A stretch of 64,000 nt of DNA from Atopsyche davidsoni (taxonomy: Eukaryota > Arthropoda > Insecta > Trichoptera > Hydrobiosidae). The notes under the pieces were generated by a model that worked only from the letters and a program-made list of their open reading frames with translations, did not search any database and was not told the origin of the DNA. The position numbers and the translations under genes are program-made. How positions within the stretch are numbered: the stretch's first letter is position 1; the number at the start of each line of letters is the position of its first letter. Shown piece after piece: positions 1 to 14,100 of this stretch. The stretch is from the NCBI GenBank assembly GCA_022113835.1, contig JAILWY010000030.1:1364001-1428000 (forward strand), given 5' to 3'.

Positions 1-2191
1 GGAGGGGCAGAGGACTGCGAGCCGAGTGAGGGCAAGGATCCGGCCGAACTTGCCTCCTCGCGCCTGGAGAAGTACTTCCTCACCGGTTTCATGGGGTTCT
101 CCCAGGAGAGGCGCGACTCCGACGGCTCGGGCAGCGTCGGCAGTGACAGCGAGGGCCGTCCTAGCCCCGAGCAGCGGAGAAAGCGTCTTGTCAGAGCCAG
201 AGGTACCGGAAGGTCGCACTCATCGTCTCTGGACAATCTCCTTGCTACGGCAGAGCTGTCCGCTCTCGAGCAGTCGGCTGACGCACAGGACTCGGGTGAG
301 TCGAGCACAGAGACCGACACCTTCGAAGACTTGAGCAACTTTGAAAAAACTGATAGTCAGAGCGACACCGTTAAGCGAAAAAAACAAAATAAAAAGTCTC
401 GGAATTCGCCGCTCCGGGAAGATATAAACGAAGATGCGAGGTCCGTGTCCGAGGGGGAGGAGGACGGCCGCAAGACGCCGCAGCCGGAGTTTCTGCCGAT
501 GGCCTCCGACCTCGCCAGCAGCAAGAAGCAGACTAGCAGGGACAGTGGCTTCGTCGGTAGTTGTGATGACCTTCTCAAAAACGGGAACGAGAGTGCTAGC
601 AATAACGAGTGGGCTTCCGGAAGAACTCCCGAGTTAAAATTAGAATTGGAAGAAATCGCCGAAGAAAATAAAGTGGACTTCGAGGAAAAGAACGACGCTC
701 CTGCTATGTCTACCCTGACTGCGAACTCGCTCATCCGAAAAGACAGCTTCAACAACTGGTCATCCGACGAAGAGACTAATCTCATGATGAATAAGATGAG
801 ACAGTTCTTCAAGAGCATGGTGGTGGCCTCGGCCAACAGCCAGAACGTGCAGCACACGGTTCCTAATTCCAATACTAGTTCCAAGCCCACCACGCCCACG
901 CTGAACAGGCCCGTGCCCAGCCCTCGAGTGCGGAGAGGGGTGAAGCCTCCGCAACTGATATACTTCGAGAACGAACTCACCAGACTCATGAAGACCGTGC
1001 CCGGTATAAGAGACGAGGAAGTGCGAGAGATCGTCGAATATCTTTCTAGTGAAGATACTTGGAGCGATTCTTATGATTCCTCAGATTATACCAGCTCGGA
1101 TTTGGAGGGGCCCGGAGGGCGGAAATCCGAACTCCAACAGCAGATATCCGACAGCTGCAAACAGATCATCAACAATTTCGAGAGCAACAGCGGTCGACAG
1201 GATGTCGACGAAGAAGAAAAGCCCGCCGAAGACGAGAATTCCGGGTTCATCAGAGACACCGCCTTCGTTTACCAGAAGCTCGTGGCCTCGCTGAGTAAGA
1301 TGGCCACTGCGGAGCCCGATAGAAAAGTCAGCGATAGTGCGGCTTCGCCTCACAGTTCCCCTCCGCTGATCGCCAAAGTCATGCATCACATCGGCAGCAG
1401 GCTGGTGGCGCTCATGCACGAAGTCTCCAGCGGAGAGTCGCACGCCAGCGCCTCTCCCAAAGTGCGATACCACAAGAGACTGCAGCACAAGGTATCGTCG
1501 GCCTCCACGACGGAAGACGACGAAAGCGCCGCAGACTTACCGCACATGGACAGGCTGGGAGCGCTGGACGACACTATAGGTTACGGTTTCCTACCGAGAA
1601 GTAAATCGCACGACCTGCTCCTCGGAGAAGCGACCAGGAACACCCTTCACCAATCCGGCGCCTCGGACGTGGCCGAAGAACGCGAAGCGAGTGACTACGA
1701 GCGCTTTTCGTGGAGAGGCAGCTTTGAATCCGCGCTAATGGCGGCGGACTCCCGCAACAAGCTGTCCCTCCTCGGGAACGAGGGCTCCAGCGGCGGCAGC
1801 TCCCTGGCGGCCAAGCGGCGGTCGGCGGGCGACCTGCTCTTCCAGCACAAGAGTCCTTCTCGCGAACAGCTCGACCGAGTGCGCAGCTGCGGCTCCATCG
1901 GCGGGGCGGCCAGCGAGGAGCGTCTCTGGGCAGGGGCGCCGCGCAGCTCGGCCCGCAGGCTCAGCGCGCCCGACTCCGGCGACTCCGAGGACGAGGGGGC
2001 GAGCCGGGGCGGAGGCGCCACGGGCTCCCTGCCCCGCCTGCCCACGGGGGCCGGCTACGTGAAGAGTGCGCGCTACAGGCCTCCCGGCTTCTCGCGGGCT
2101 CAGCGCGCAGTTTCCGCCCCCGGCCTGCATGCCCGCCGAGACCGCCGCCGCGCGCCCCCCGTGCCTGCCGTGCCGCCGCCACCTCCAGCCG
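1..2191 (+). CDS. btsz: btsz exon: Ser/acidic linker region (partial at left edge)
   Basis: The frame is open from base 1 through the donor at 2191/2192 (G|GTGAGT), ending after the first base of a codon. The encoded 700 residues are rich in Ser, Glu, Asp and Arg, with several short phosphosite-like RKDSF, RRLSA and RSKSHD patches and a final Pro-rich run just before the splice site. There is no folded domain in this stretch. The first ATG is at 91, but the frame continues upstream of it, so 91 is not taken as the start. Codon use is GC-rich, unlike the AT-rich intron that follows. Such long disordered linkers between the Slp-homology region and the C2 domains are known for bitesize isoforms. 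Confidence 0.88.
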
Positions 2192-5100
2192 GTGAGTTCA
2201 GCTTCTTAACTTCCCTAATTTCTTCGGTTTCTCTAGTACTTTCTTCTCAACAAGTTGAAAGCTCAAACGCGTATTATCAGGTGATAGTAAAAACCAGAAA
2301 CATGCGTTTAAATTCATTCACTTTCTAGCATTCGATTTACCGGTTAAAAAATAAACTCTGCATTATTGATATCTTCTAGCTTTTGCTACTGCTCTTATAT
2401 CAGATGTTACGAATAAAAATTGTAAACAAGCTTAGTGATTTTAGATTTATCAGCAAAGAATCACGGGTGATGCGAACTGTAATCATCGGATGTTAACAAT
2501 CACGTCCACTTTTGTCTGTTGGGAATGACGAGTTGTTTACATACGATGTGTTTTCATTCACCACGACCTCGTTATTCGATGATTTTCCTTTGCGTTCCAA
2601 CGCCATGTTTTTTAAAATTTATTTTATAATAATTTTTATCAAAGCTCTCGCACAGGTATGGCGCGACAAAAAGAAATCGTTAATATCGCCCGTACAAAAA
2701 TATACTAATAAACACACCAGTCTAGCTGTGACTGTCGGTGTTTCCCGATGTAAAATATAAAGCAGGTTCGTGCATACGTTGCGGTAATTTATAACTCAAT
2801 TAGGTAAATTTCATACACACATAAATATCGCACAATCACGCCCATTTTTAAAATGACTGATATTTTTGGGACATAAACTTGTCATTCAGCATTTGACGCA
2901 GTAATGTTCCCAGCCGTGTCTAAATTTTGATGTTCAAATATACAATTTTCTATATATTTAACAAAAAGTATTTGGGATCCCATTTTAATATATTTCCCAC
3001 ATGTTTTATTTTATTAGTGACCGGTTTCGTCAACCTTTAACGTGTGTTAACATTAAAAAAAAAATTATATAATTGATTATAAATATATATTATACATACA
3101 TTCTCCGAATCCGCTACTTTTGACACTTTGAAAATCTGAAATAATTCTGGGTGGCAGATTTTGATTGCGTTTATTTAAATCAAATATTTTCATATTCTTT
3201 TAGCATTAAATGCACAATACTCGTAATACATGATAACCTTTATTTGAATAATAAACGATCTATGAAAAGTTCGCCGAATATCAATGACACAATCGAGGAA
3301 AAGGCTATTTAATTATACATTGTAGTTATATTGATTTTGTAGTACCGCGATATGACAAACTCGATTGCTTTAAAAACTATACATTTTTTTTACTTAAGAG
3401 AAACATTTCGCCCCATAGAGGCACAGAAAGACGTCTTACTTAGTGAAAAATCTTCTCTTGAAGTATTTGGTTTATATTTAAATTTAAATCTGCAGAGTTA
3501 ATTTTTACAATACGCCAAATCTCTCCTATACCGAGTGCATTAAAACCGCATCACGCTGAGATCGCCTGCATTCACACAAGATGATTTGTAGAAAAATTCG
3601 GGTAGAAAAGTGTGCCACGTTTATTGAACAATGCCCGGCTTCGGTGGCGCTTTGTGTGGAGATACTGCGGTTACATCAAAGGCCACGCGCCAGAAGAAAA
3701 GAACTCTCACATGCCGGATCCGCCCAGGGGCAGCCCAGCACTTTCTTCTGACACACTCTTGAACACACTCACAAGCAGTGCCACTCCACTCTCGACACCT
3801 CCTAAATTATACACGCATATTACCAAGCCCCGAAACTGATAGTATATTCCATATAATCTGCGACACGCTTCACTTTGTTATTTTGGAATGGCATCGTCCA
3901 TCGCCTTCACCCAAGAACACTCGAGTTATGAATTTCACAAATATTTGAAAAGGATATATAATTGTATTTATAATACTCAAATAAAGGACAATCAGGAATG
4001 AAATTGTTTTTAAGAATAAAAAAAGTGCCACTGACGACATGAAATTTTGAGTACTTGAACCGATGACTAGGCGAAATAGAAGAAAATACTTGTAGGGCGT
4101 TTAAATAAAATATATAAGTCTCTTCTTTTAATAGATATATTAATATCATAGATTGTTATTAGATGTGTAACGGCTTCCGAATTAAGGTTTTCCATTTGTT
4201 GAATTTTGACATGTACTCCAGAAATTCACCTGTTATATGCATAAGTGACCTTCGCTCAGCGAAATGGATCTCACTATTATCAGGTCACCATTTCACCTCA
4301 AATATTTTCTGTAAATATAATTTATAAAAGCTAACGATTCCTAACATTAAGCGAATGTGACTCGTGAATAACACAAGTTCTGTAGGGATCGGCCTAGATT
4401 TTCAGTCCATACATGAAACAATATTGCGAACTAGATGAAAATCAGGTTTTTTATTTTATTTAAAACACACCTTAAAAGGTTGATTGCATAAAACTCAATA
4501 ACCTGGAATTACCTTTCTGTGCTTGGTAATTTTCCTACATAAGCTAACAGTATTTATTATTTTACTGTTTAATGTTCCCGTGGAAATCGTTTTATATTAT
4601 TGAACCTTGTGCATGCAGTACAGTAAATATTAATAATTTCTAACGTAAATTTGGTCCCGACTAATATTTTTTATAAAATCATTGGTTTATGAAAGCGTGT
4701 ACCTAATAAGCCACAGGTGTATTTTGAACGTTCCCACCTGTAAGCCAGGTAGAAATCTCGATACTAAATCATTATTCTACGGGCATGAATGGTTTCGCTG
4801 TAAATATGAACAAGCTAGAGAGTGAAAGGGTATCCAAATATTCCACTATCGATCCACTTGTAAGAACTCAATTATAGCTGATCGTCGAATTTCCATCAAA
4901 ATTACCGTTACCTTTAGCGAAGAAGGTTTACCGTGTATATTATATAATAAAATTTAACTTTTAACATCAAGTATTAGAACAATACATCTCTTACATAAAT
5001 AAACTTATATGTATATATTTTTTATAAATCGTGTTTTAGAAGCTTTAATTTAACAGTTTAATGATAGGTTTGATATTTTCGTTGAATATTTTAAGGTTAT

Positions 5101-8100
5101 TTAACCGATGAAACGCATTCAGTGCATATTAAAACGGAGTAAGTGTGTTAAACCAACACATTTAATACAATAATGTCAACGAACTGTCTACCGCCAAAAG
5201 TATTGTCAAACAACGAACATTAAAATAATCGATGTGCCGTGGAATGCTCATGTCCTAATTCTCACCAATTATCATAAATACTGACAGCAGAACACATGCA
5301 ATGTATTTGTAATATAGGCGTGCAGTTTTGACTTACCACGTGTAAACAATTTCCGGTCTACCTAAACTTATCCGCGACTTATAAATGTGTTAAAACATTA
5401 ACTTAGATTTTAAAGCATGATCATGTTTTCAGTACACCGTGTACCCATGAAACGTCAAGAATTTTTATTACAAAATACAGTGGGATTCATACTCACACCC
5501 CTTTGTTACTGCGGCCTTATTACTTACTTCCTTTTTCCCACTGTGTTATTTTATATCGTTATTTCTTGTGTATACAGTTTACATAAAATATCATTTTTAT
5601 ATAATAAGCCTGTTTGGTTTAGTCTAATGAAAGTTCTCATATTACAATGTTAAACATATTTTAATAAACATTTATATTAAAATGTATTTAATGAAATGCT
5701 AGGCTTTTCGTTGCATTGAGCATTGTCAACCACTACTTTACAGCTTAATTTCACTGAGTTCATAATTCTATTAATAAAAAATATTCGTTATATGCTCTTT
5801 TCTGCGTACGATTGCACCCTGGTCGATATTTTCAAAACTGTTTGCTTCAACTAGAGATTTTAAAAACCCAAATTCCTAAACTGAGTCCAGGAAAATCTCG
5901 TAATAAGCGTTATCATTATGATTTACCTGCGTTTATCGATACGATAGTGTTGTAAGTCGATACGTTTTAATATGCCCCGAGTTACGCGTTCATATTGTCG
6001 TCACTCCATCGGTGTATAAACTCATTAGTACAATTGAATAACTTGTGTTACTTTTGCACAAACATTCCTCATTTCACCTGACGCAACTCGAACACAATGA
6101 CGAATTAATTATCAAATAGTGAAATGATAACGGCACGTCCTCAATAGAGCCGAAATCCGGAGGTGGAATGAGTATCTAGTGAGAACGCGCCTTTAAGGCC
6201 CTGTGAGGCAAATTTCGCGTTTTTTATTTAATAATAAAAATCACTTTTCACGCTCGATCGCTTACTGATCAAAAAGACGCAGAGAGATTTTAAAAGTTAT
6301 ATTTTGGATCTGAAAAGGATTTGAGGAAATCCAGAGGTCTGAGGGATTTTATAATCAATAAACTCAGTTCATCATAAAAATATTTTATAGCGTTTTTATA
6401 TTATTTATTTAATGGTGCCTTTTGGCTACCTGGCTGTTTACTAGTAACCTTTTTCTGCTTTCAACGTTTCGACTTCGATTATATCATCTTCATGTAGGAA
6501 TGAAATTCGCTTATTTATGTGTATGTTTTGGATTCTTTATTGAAGACATAAATCGATGTTTCTACGTGTTTTTATTTTATTGGTTTTCGTTCACATTTGA
6601 ACTGGAGAAAATTCACAATTTTCACAGGATTTAAAAGTTTTGCACGCGGAATCGAGCCAGGGCTCCCGTGGTCATCGAGCATTTGAGCTCACCTCTTTTG
6701 CTAAGGTATTTTTTTCTTGAACCAAGAAAGTCGAAACTGCAGGTAAAGCACGGCCGCAGCGATCACCTGGCCGAGAGGCGCACTCGACCGACTATCAAAT
6801 AATTTATTCCCAATACTAGAAATCACTACTTTCCAATGCGTGTTTGAAGTTGATTATTCAAACATACGGCTGGATTTTGATGCGGAGGCACTCTGATGCA
6901 TTTGCACGAAGCGACGCTATCTTTGGGCCGTTTCGATTTGTTACGCTAAGAAAAACAAATTAATTCACAGATATGTACGCTCTATAAATTGCAGTCTCGT
7001 TATATATGTGTATGATGTGATTGTTTTGTGTGTAACGATTCAAATATTTTAATACAAAATGTTTTTTTTGTGTCAGATTTGTCAACTTATCATTCTGGTT
7101 TAGCTGATATATGCATAGACTGACAACCTTGACTTTATTCGATTGAATTAAAATACACATATAACCAGCCCAAATTTAACAAACTATGTATCTCTCGTAT
7201 CAAATATTTAACAAAAAGTCACAACACTGAAACCCTAATACACGAGTCTTCTTCCATTACATTTAAAACCAGATATCAAACATCTGTTAGGTTAAGTATG
7301 TATGGATACGGATACATCCAATCTGATTGTTTTCTATACATCGGTATCAGTCACTTTTCTAATCATTTTCTAAAATAATTCAGAAATGTAATGTAAAAAT
7401 ATAAGACGGGGAAACTCTCGACTAAAACAGTCTTAACACAGGGATGGCGAACCATTTGAGCTCGGTGTGTTAAATTCCAATACGATCTTAGCTCAACTTG
7501 AGTGTCGGGTCACATTTGATGTCAACATTGTAAAATGCACACGTTGGGTGTTCCTAGGGCGGAGACCGTCCCAAAACAGTGCGTTTAACCGGTGATTCGG
7601 TAGATCTAACCCAGGGGCTCCCAAACTCTTTTGGCCCACGGACCCCCTTTCATAGTCAAAACTTGCCTACGGACCCTAGGTGAAAAATTAGTTAAACTAG
7701 TTGGTGCAAGTATCGACTCTATTGCGTTCCTGTATAAACCTGCCTGACTCACCGCGATGCCTATTATTACTTGTATTTTATGCACCTGTCTATATTTATA
7801 TTTTACTTAGGACGTAAAAATCGCTAATAATTTATTCATTGTTATTTATTTCAACTTCCATATTAGTAAAAATGTGTCACAATTTTTTAATTTTATATTA
7901 AACCTTGTGTGGACCCCCTGACGTTGTGCAGGGATCCCCAAACCGATTTAAATTTTCTAAGGACCCCCTGAATGATCCCAGGGGCCCCTTGGGGTCCGTT
8001 GGAGCTACTTTGGGAACCCCTGGTCTAACCGAATCGTAAACCTCATTAGTTTATTAAACCATTTGGCTATATTCAAATGGACATCACCGGGGACCGCCTC

Positions 8101-11100
8101 GGCCGGCCGCGCCGGAGTCCGCGAGGAACTGGTTTCTGGCGACCCCGGAGTCTTACGTCACTGGCTGCCGCAAGTTTCGTGTTTTTATTTGATAACCGGC
8201 CGGCTTGCGGCCCATCGCTACTTTTACTTTTTCCATTGTAACGCGAAACAAATCACTCGCCGGGCATTACTGGAAGGCATTCGAAACAGTTAATGTTTCA
8301 ATCAGAGTTTTTTTTTCGAGTTGCTACGTTATGTTTCGAGTCTTCCGAAGAATCTAGCAAATCGTAAAATTCTTGTAAATGGTCCCGGTACCGGGACTGA
8401 AACGTCGCAAGACTAAAATCGGCAGTCAGCGGGGTTGTATTATTAATAGTATGTGAAAGTATTTGAATATTAGTATTTTGTATTTAAATTCTACCAGAAT
8501 ATTCGTCTCGGCGTGCTTCTTCCGCGCCAGCGTCATTCTGTCCCACGGTTCAGAAACGGCCCATTGTTTACGTTTTGTTCAAAAACGTGGCAAATGAAAG
8601 TTTGTCCGCCATTTTGCCAGGGTCGCCGCCGGGACTCCCAGGGCATTAAAATCCCTTCTCCAGGGGACCGGGGAAGGGATTTTTTTTGGCGACCCACGAG
8701 AGTTGGTGCGAATTAATTTGATTTGTGTTGCTCGCGTAAAATTATCTCTACAGAATGTGAATTTCACGCACTAGATTATATCTGTTCTTTTTTAAAGCTA
8801 TTGAAGTGATCTATGGAGCAATTTCTTTTATCAATCTTACCTTAACTTTCCATGTCAATGAAAAATTCTTGGGAAAACGGTTTTATCTGTAAAAGAACAC
8901 TGTCACTTCTGCATCACGATTTTGATTATAATAATTATATTCAAAATAGTTCAGATATTTGATTTACATGTCGCTTATACAATTATGTTTTGCCGGTAAT
9001 TGGGCTTCGCTTTTCGATTCGATTTTTCAGTTCCTGTGCTAGATTCATTTAAAATAAAAATTACTCCAGTATCGCAAAACGTCTAATAAATCTAAAATTA
9101 AACCTCAAACGACGACGCAGATCAAATTATTCAAGCTTGACGCGGCATGATACCCATGAAATGTTTTTTTATGACAGTGTGACACAGTGTAGCATCTATC
9201 TCACCTGTTGCTCTGTGCCGGTGTACTCCGCAAATAATCCGGCGTAACGCAATTAGTAAGCGCGGGTAGTGCGCCAGGCATGGCCGCGCGGCTACCTGTG
9301 CTCATTGTATGCTAATTGCCGGCACACGGTATCGCCAGGTGAGACGTGCGGGCCTGGCACTCGGCGTGCTCTGTCGACGAAGATAACTGGACAGTATTAT
9401 ACGCGTTATACATATACTATAAATACACACACACACACTTCAACTGTATGAGCGTATTGAACTAATAATAATAAATTTATTTATTAACATTTTTTTAAAT
9501 ATTTCATCGACATACTAATATGTTTGATGAAATGGCGACTGTTTGTTTTGGTCATACGTATAAAATTAAACTTGCGGAAGCATTGCGTGTTTTTGAGGCC
9601 ATTGTTGTTATACGAGTAGATACTCGCTTCTTGGGTATTTTGCCGCGTTTTTTATTTTATCATATTATAGCGGCGGTCCCAGTCTGTCCTAATCCGTGGA
9701 AGATTGCCTCAGTATAGGGATCTAAAATTTCATTATAATAAAATATATATGATTGAAATAACATTAAAAGTTGCATAAATTATTTTTAAAATTTTAATTT
9801 TTAGTGTGATAAAATATTTTATTAGTTAATCATTTATAAAATATGCAATGAAAGTTACACACTCCAATTTTACATAATGTTGAAGTTTCTAATAAAATTT
9901 CTACATTTTTTTGCAAATTCGCAACATAATAAATATCTACATTTTTACATGCATTGCATAAGAGAAGCCGAGCTATCGTCGAACCCTCTCGTCGTTAAAT
10001 AAATACCTTTTCATATCATTTAATAATTATCAATTTATATATTATCAATTTACATGTCATTGGTAGATGATAATAAATATTTATGATTGTTTATTCCAAT
10101 CAAATTCCGTTGCCGTTCTTTTTATCAGGCTTGGTGAATAATATTTTTTGGAACGATCGGTTTCGCCGATCGGAGGGACGGCTTCTGAGAAGTGGACGGT
10201 TTATCCAAAAATGAAATTCGTAGCTGCTTTTTTTTTTTTTTTACGAAGGCTCCGGTTGGATTCAGCTGTGCTTGTCCGAGGTATTTTCGTGTAGTTCGTT
10301 TTCCTTCACCGAACTGCATAGCCAATTACTGTGCTATTCCATAATACCGACTATAAATGGCGTAATGATGTTTTATCGTTGCACAAAAAGCGAATATTCT
10401 AATACCATAAGCACAGCGCTAATCTATTTCTGGTTTGCGCAAAAAAGTTGATAAAAACGAAAATGACCATTACGGTCGTAATAATCGATATTATTTTATT
10501 GTCAAACTCTGCAATAACAATGCTTACTATGCAAATTAAAAACGAAAATTATTTTTAGATGTGCATATTTTCTTTTCATTCTTCTTCTTCTTCATCAAAT
10601 GCCTGTCCTTAGAAGAGGTTGGCGACCATTTCACTGAGCATATACTAATGCTGAGCCAGTGTTCATGGTTTTCTAAAGGGGAAGATAGTGTATCCCAGGG
10701 TCCTGCGTATTGCTGTTGCCCAATAGCATTATTATATAATCCTTTTTTTACAAAGCTCTGGCGTTTAGATCTGATACTCCTTCTGCAGCACGCTACAGAA
10801 ACAATAGCAGGAGCCCCCCACGTACTTCCAGAGGACATCCCTCCACAATCATTCCAAGTCCACTACTCCGATCCTTTACACACCCTCAGGGTACGGAATG
10901 GCAGTTATGCGCAAGCAACATAATGGGGAGAGCGGGGAGGTCTTTTCACTATTTCTTTATATATCCTTAGTCGTATATGTTGCGGCATAAAAGTTGTGTT
11001 GTCCATACAATATGTAATGTTATCGTAACGGACCTCCTCGGGCACGTTGAGCGAGGGGAGCTCTAATTATCCCCCGGTGCTGCCGATATGCCAGGTATTT

Positions 11101-14100
11101 TATAGACCGCTAGTACAAGGCCACCACTCCACGCGGAAGCCGCGCGAGGCTGTCGTGGACCAGCTCCGAGTCTCCGTGCCTGCGGGCGGACGGAAGGAGA
11201 TAGACTTCCCGAGGCGAAACCGTCAATAGCAATTCACCTACCTGATATTTATAAAAAAGTAAAATATCGGTAAGTGTATTACTGGGCTTTTGCAGTCGTT
11301 GTTATCCCAAAGTGCTCGCCACAACTCGTCTTGTTGAGTACGGATGTCTGTAGAGTGTAGACAGTCTTTGTACGAAGCGATAATCTTGCACGTGTTTTGT
11401 CTGGGTAGTGTGTTACGTAATGTACGATCGATCATCATATTTTTTTTATATATCCTCTGATGCGCTAGTTAATATCATTACAACCTTCGTTCTTCGTTAT
11501 GTTTTATTACAGCATCTCTATAAATATAAATATCTATACTTCTTAGGAATCTGGTAAATCCACTTGAAAAGTTATTTATTATGAATCAATTGAAAGGCAC
11601 GTGTAACTGTTCTCTCGGTTCTTCGTTTAATTAAAATCAGGCTGCATTTTTTTACCTTGAGTAAAATCCTGTTGTAAACAACAGGATTTTATTATTGCAT
11701 TAAAATGAAATAATTCTTCTTCATTATATTAAATCACGGAGTAATCATTTGTAGCCAAAACATAGGCGACATGTGATAGTAATCTTCAAATACCTTCAAT
11801 GATTTTTCATATTACATAAAAAAAATATAATTGAAGATACATCGCTATACATACACTGTTTTGAATGTAATTATTTTTACAGGTCGCATGTTTTGATCCG
11901 AAGTTTCCGCTTCGGTACTAGAACCAAAACGTTGGACCGATAGTACTATTATAATGTATTAGCGTGATTTCTGTATCTGAGTTATAAGTATGGCCATTTT
12001 TTATTTTTCACATTTAAATAGATCTCAATACTCTTAATTGCACTAAGTATTTAATGAGTATTGAATAGTGCCAGGTAATTATAGTTGAGGGTAGTAAAAT
12101 AATACCTAAAACATTTAATTTTAGACCTGTAATATATTTAGTGATATGAGTTTTGAAGGTCCACGCGCACAGTGAAAATCTGCAATGTCACTTTTGTAAT
12201 TGGGGGTTATACCCGTTTAGTTATGAATACGTAAAGAAGTGCCAACTTTTATCTTTAGCCTAGTGCCAAGGTGCTCTCGGTGCGAGGGGTATCGCTCGAG
12301 TCCCGGCCCTGGCTTACTTAGCGTCGATTACTGTGGCGGTAGGACTTCTCTAAGTCATCAAAATAAATAAGCGAATTTATATAATAGCCGCTTGGGAAGT
12401 TGCCAGCCTTGCCGATTTCGCCTGATGACTTTGCTAGTGACGAATCGATGTAACCTTTATGAATACGCTTATTAGCTGCATCTATGAATGCGAAATGAAG
12501 ATGTTTTTAAGTGTTTACGAGCGGGTTACATCCGAACTCAGATAATCTGAGTTAGGCGGTTTATTAAATTAAGCACTGTGACCGTTTGTTGTATGGTCAA
12601 TTGTTAAACTAGATCTACTTAATTCATAGTTTGTTGACGTTCTGGGATAATTATTGTTTTGTGTTAACGTATCGAGGATCAAGCATTAAAAAAAATACTA
12701 GGATATGGGTGTGTTCTATATAATATGCAACAATTTATAGATCAACATAACGAACACACAATACACACAGTAAGAGTTCTTTCGTTCTGTTCTGAGTGAT
12801 TACAAACTTGTTGCAGATCTTTTCAACCTTTCTATTGATATATTAAACATATTTTTATAATGGATATACTATATATATATATATATATATATATTGTATT
12901 TTATGATTATATTTTTATTTGGATCCTACGTAGTCTCAAGACTCATTTCGGAAGTTTTGTATATATATATATATATATATATATATTGAATTACGAAACG
13001 TTGAGATATAATGTCACAATGTACATTCTATCACTGTTGAATTCCAATTTATATCATTCGATAAAATCAAAAGCAGGTATAAATCTAGAATGACATTCAC
13101 CTTCCAGCTATTTGCATGTCGCTATGATTTGTATTTCGTGAGACTTTGACTTCTGAAGCATTCACCGGCAACCAATCCTTAAGCGGCTCTCTCACTGGAG
13201 ACTAGTCTTGTACCAATAAATTTGAATCCTATTAGTATTGTAATAATAACAAATAAAAACAAAACACTGACTCTAGACTTGAGGCTTTAAATTTTTAATT
13301 CCATCGCTTTTCCCTATCGCAGAATTTTTTTCCCGAAAAAAATACATTGAACTAGAAATTAAATAAAATATCTAAGATTTTGGATTGTCAATTTGATATG
13401 TAGGAGTAATATTGACATAAAAATCCGAGAAAGTGTCATCTTTAGGTGGACCTCGATATGCACATACGTGACGCTTACTTTTCTTTGCCCACGCAAAGTA
13501 CAAGAGACGCCAGAGCAGTATTTTTTACCATTATGAGAAGAACGAACCGTAATTTGTTTGTTTGTGTAGTACGGCCATGACTAATTTGTTATTATACGTT
13601 TTTAAAATTATTTCCTTTTATTACACCCACATGTGTCAGATCAAAAAAATACTCTAACGTCCAGGTTACGATTCTGAAAGACTAATTAAATTGAACAGTG
13701 ATCTTAAAACTACAAAAATTCACATAGAAAGTCACTCCGCGATTTTATTAAAAATTAATTGTGCGTCAAAGATGAACATTTACTCTCTTGATAATAAAAT
13801 AACATACATCGGATGAATAGTTTTTATTTGTTGCTTTATAAAATGATCTGCAGAATGTCTGCAGAAATATGCAACAATGAAAGTGCAACATAGAAATTTC
13901 AGTTTAATGAGTCGTGAATTTTCTCTAACAATGTGTCTCGAAACTCATGGCATAACGAAAAACGGAGGCTTGGCATTGATGGATCATATTTTGAAAACAA
14001 TTTGTTTTAGAAATCAGGCGTTTTTATTATATGTTGTTTTAAATAGTTTTACTCAATATTTAAATTTCTCTTTATTTTATATATACTCGTACTTTAATAT

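Noticed and set aside
357..989. 210-codon minus-strand open frame opposite the btsz linker exon
   Set aside because: It is the complement of a long GC-rich coding exon in register; the + strand frame is the one that splices in phase to the C2 domains.
7439..7600. CAGGGATGGCGAACC as the start of another hAT-like element
   Set aside because: A matching right end was not seen before the neighbouring MITE; at best a truncated copy.
12868..12987. AT repeats as a CRISPR array or replication origin
   Set aside because: Simple dinucleotide repeats in a eukaryotic intron; no spacer-repeat structure.
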